A stretch of DNA of 64,000 nucleotides. Origin: Biomphalaria glabrata (Eukaryota; Mollusca; Gastropoda; Planorbidae). This document shows, in pieces, positions 62,509 to 64,000 of the stretch. The position numbers and the translations under genes are program-made. The notes beneath the pieces were generated by a model. It ran no database searches. It saw only the letters and a program-made list of their open reading frames with translations, and had not been told where the DNA came from. The stretch lies in NCBI RefSeq assembly GCF_947242115.1, contig NC_074720.1, positions 12,620,645 to 12,684,644 of the forward strand. Direction: 5' to 3'. How positions within the stretch are numbered: the stretch's first letter is position 1; every line of letters starts with the position of its first letter.

Positions 62509-64000
62509 GTAAGGGTTGTGAGCACGCTATCTTTGTAGGGTTGTGAGCACGCTATCTTTGTAGGGTTGTGAGCACGCTATCTTTGTAGGGTTGTGAGCAC
62601 GCTATCTTGGTAGGGTTGTGAGCACGCTATCTTTGTAGGGTTGTGAGCACGTTATCTTTGTAGGGTTGTGAGCACGCTATCTTGGTAGGGTTGTGAGCAC
62701 GCTATCTTTGTAGGGTTGTGAGCACGCTATCTTTGTAGGGTTGTGAGCACGCTATCTTGGTAGGGTTGTGAGCACGTTATCTTGGTAGGGTTGTGAGCAC
62801 GCTATCTTTGTAGGGTTGTGAGCACGCTATCTTTGTAGGGTTGTGAGCACGCTATCTTTGTAGGGTTGTGAGCACGCTATCTTGGTAGGGTTGTGAGCAC
62901 GCTATCTTTGTAGGGTTGTGAGCACGCTATCTTTGTAGGGTTGTGAGCACGCTATCTTTGTAGGGTTTTTGAGCACGCTATCTTGGTAGGGTTGTGAGCA
63001 CGCTATCTTTGTAGGGTTGTGAGCACGCTATCTTTGTAGGGTTGTGAGCACGCTATCTTTGTAGGGTTGTGAGCACGCTATCTTTGTAGGGTTGTGAGCA
63101 CGCTATCTTTGTAGGGTTGTGAGCACGCTATCTTGGTAGGGTTGTGAGCACGCTATCTTGGTAGGGTTGTGAGCACGCTATCTTTGTAGGGTTGTGAGCA
63201 CGCTATCTTTGTAGGGTTGTGAGCACGCTATCTTTGTAGGGTTGTGAGCACGCTATCTTTGTAGGGTTGTGAGCACGCTATCTTTGTAGGGTTGTGAGCA
63301 CGCTATCTTGGTAGGTGCTATCTTGGTAGGGTTGTGAGCACGTTATCTTTGTAGGGTTGTGAGCACGCTATCTTTGTAGGGTTGTGAGCACGCTATCTTT
63401 GTAGGGTTGTGAGCACGTTATCTTTGTAGGGTTGTGAGCACGCTATCTTTGTAGGGTTGTGAGCACGCTATCTTTGTAGGGTTGTGAGCACGCTATCTTT
63501 GTAGGGTTGTGAGCACGCTATCTTTGTAGGGTTGTGAGCACGCTATCTTGGTAGGGTTGTGAGCACGCTATCTTTGTAGGGTTGTGAGCACGCTATCTTT
63601 GTAGGGTTGTGAGCACGCTATCTTTGTAGGGTTGTGAGCACGCTATCTTGGTAGGGTTGTGAGCACGCTATCTTTGTAGGGTTGTGAGCACGCTATCTTG
63701 GTAGGGTTGTGAGCACGCTATCTTTGTAGGGTTGTGAGCACGCTATCTTTGTAGGGTTGTGAGCACGCTATCTTGGTAGGGTTGTGAGCACGTTATCTTG
63801 GTAGGGTTGTGAGCACGCTATCTTTGTAGGGTTGTGAGCACGCTATCTTTGTAGGGTTGTGAGCACGCTATCTTTGTAGGGTTGTGAGCACGCTATCTTT
63901 GTAGGGTTGTGAGCACGCTATCTTGGTAGGTGCTATCTTGGTAGGGTTGTGAGCACGTTATCTTGGTAGGGTTGTGAGCACGTTATCTTGGTAGGGTTGT
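62509..64000 (+). repeat. Minisatellite, 25-bp unit, about 59 copies, starting at a splice donor
   Basis: The array starts immediately at the donor of exon 62371..62508: the intron begins GTAAGGGTTGTGAGCACG and each later unit reads GTAGGGTTGTGAGCACGCTA then TCTTT or TCTTG. A shortened unit (GGTAGGTGCTATC) appears at about 63312 and again near 63928. It runs off the window. Confidence 0.95.

Noticed and set aside
62509-64000. Telomere-like TAGGGTT words
   Set aside because: They occur once per 25-bp unit within a longer motif; this is not a TTAGGG array.

Overview
The window looks like nuclear DNA of a heterobranch (pulmonate-type) gastropod mollusc. It is AT-rich, its genes are split by many GT-AG introns, and its tRNA-derived SINEs, jockey/CR1-like and RNase H-bearing LINEs, hAT-type MITEs and abundant minisatellites are the kinds I associate with freshwater snails. 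The species is an inference from general resemblance; no search was run.

Five host genes can be read. (1) 1-1593, plus: the 3' end of a Schlafen-like P-loop NTPase/helicase gene. (2) 6155-13033, minus: a complete seven-coding-exon homologue of RLIG1 (C12orf29), the RNA 5'-phosphate/3'-hydroxyl ligase, with the KxDG nucleotidyl-transfer motif. (3) 17033-21062, plus: a complete five-exon GID8, a subunit of the CTLH/GID ubiquitin ligase; it encodes 228 residues, the length I recall for human GID8. (4) 29454 or 34704 to 47678, plus: an eight-exon cytosolic malate-dehydrogenase-like gene (382 residues) that keeps the Rossmann fold signature but has lost the catalytic histidine and two substrate arginines. 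(5) 57009 to beyond the right edge, plus: the start of a secreted protein with a signal peptide, an EGF-like module and a VWD-like region.

The most striking structure is at 29311-34935. A full-length RNase H-bearing LINE (29686-34560, minus) with one uninterrupted 1464-codon ORF is bounded exactly on both sides by 375-bp direct repeats in which I see no differences. Each repeat carries the 5' UTR, first exon and first splice donor of the malate-dehydrogenase-like gene. This reads as an exceptionally long target-site duplication that copied the first exon, so the host gene could survive the insertion.

The rest is mostly repeats. GID8 introns carry LINE tails, and the 3' splice site of GID8 exon 4 is tandemly duplicated. 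Three hAT-type elements with 8-bp target duplications lie in introns of RLIG1 and the MDH-like gene. Two solo LTRs with 4-bp target duplications lie in MDH-like intron 5, and a broken Ty3/Gypsy-like gag fossil lies upstream of RLIG1. At least eleven tandem arrays (unit 20-52 bp) occupy 21.5-22.6, 35.0-35.8, 43.2-43.4, 47.0-47.5, 48.6-49.1, 49.8-50.9, 51.6-52.5, 52.6-55.4, 62.2-62.4 and 62.5-64.0 kb. Several of them end within a few tens of bases of a splice site. No rRNA gene, functional tRNA gene, CRISPR array or operon was seen.
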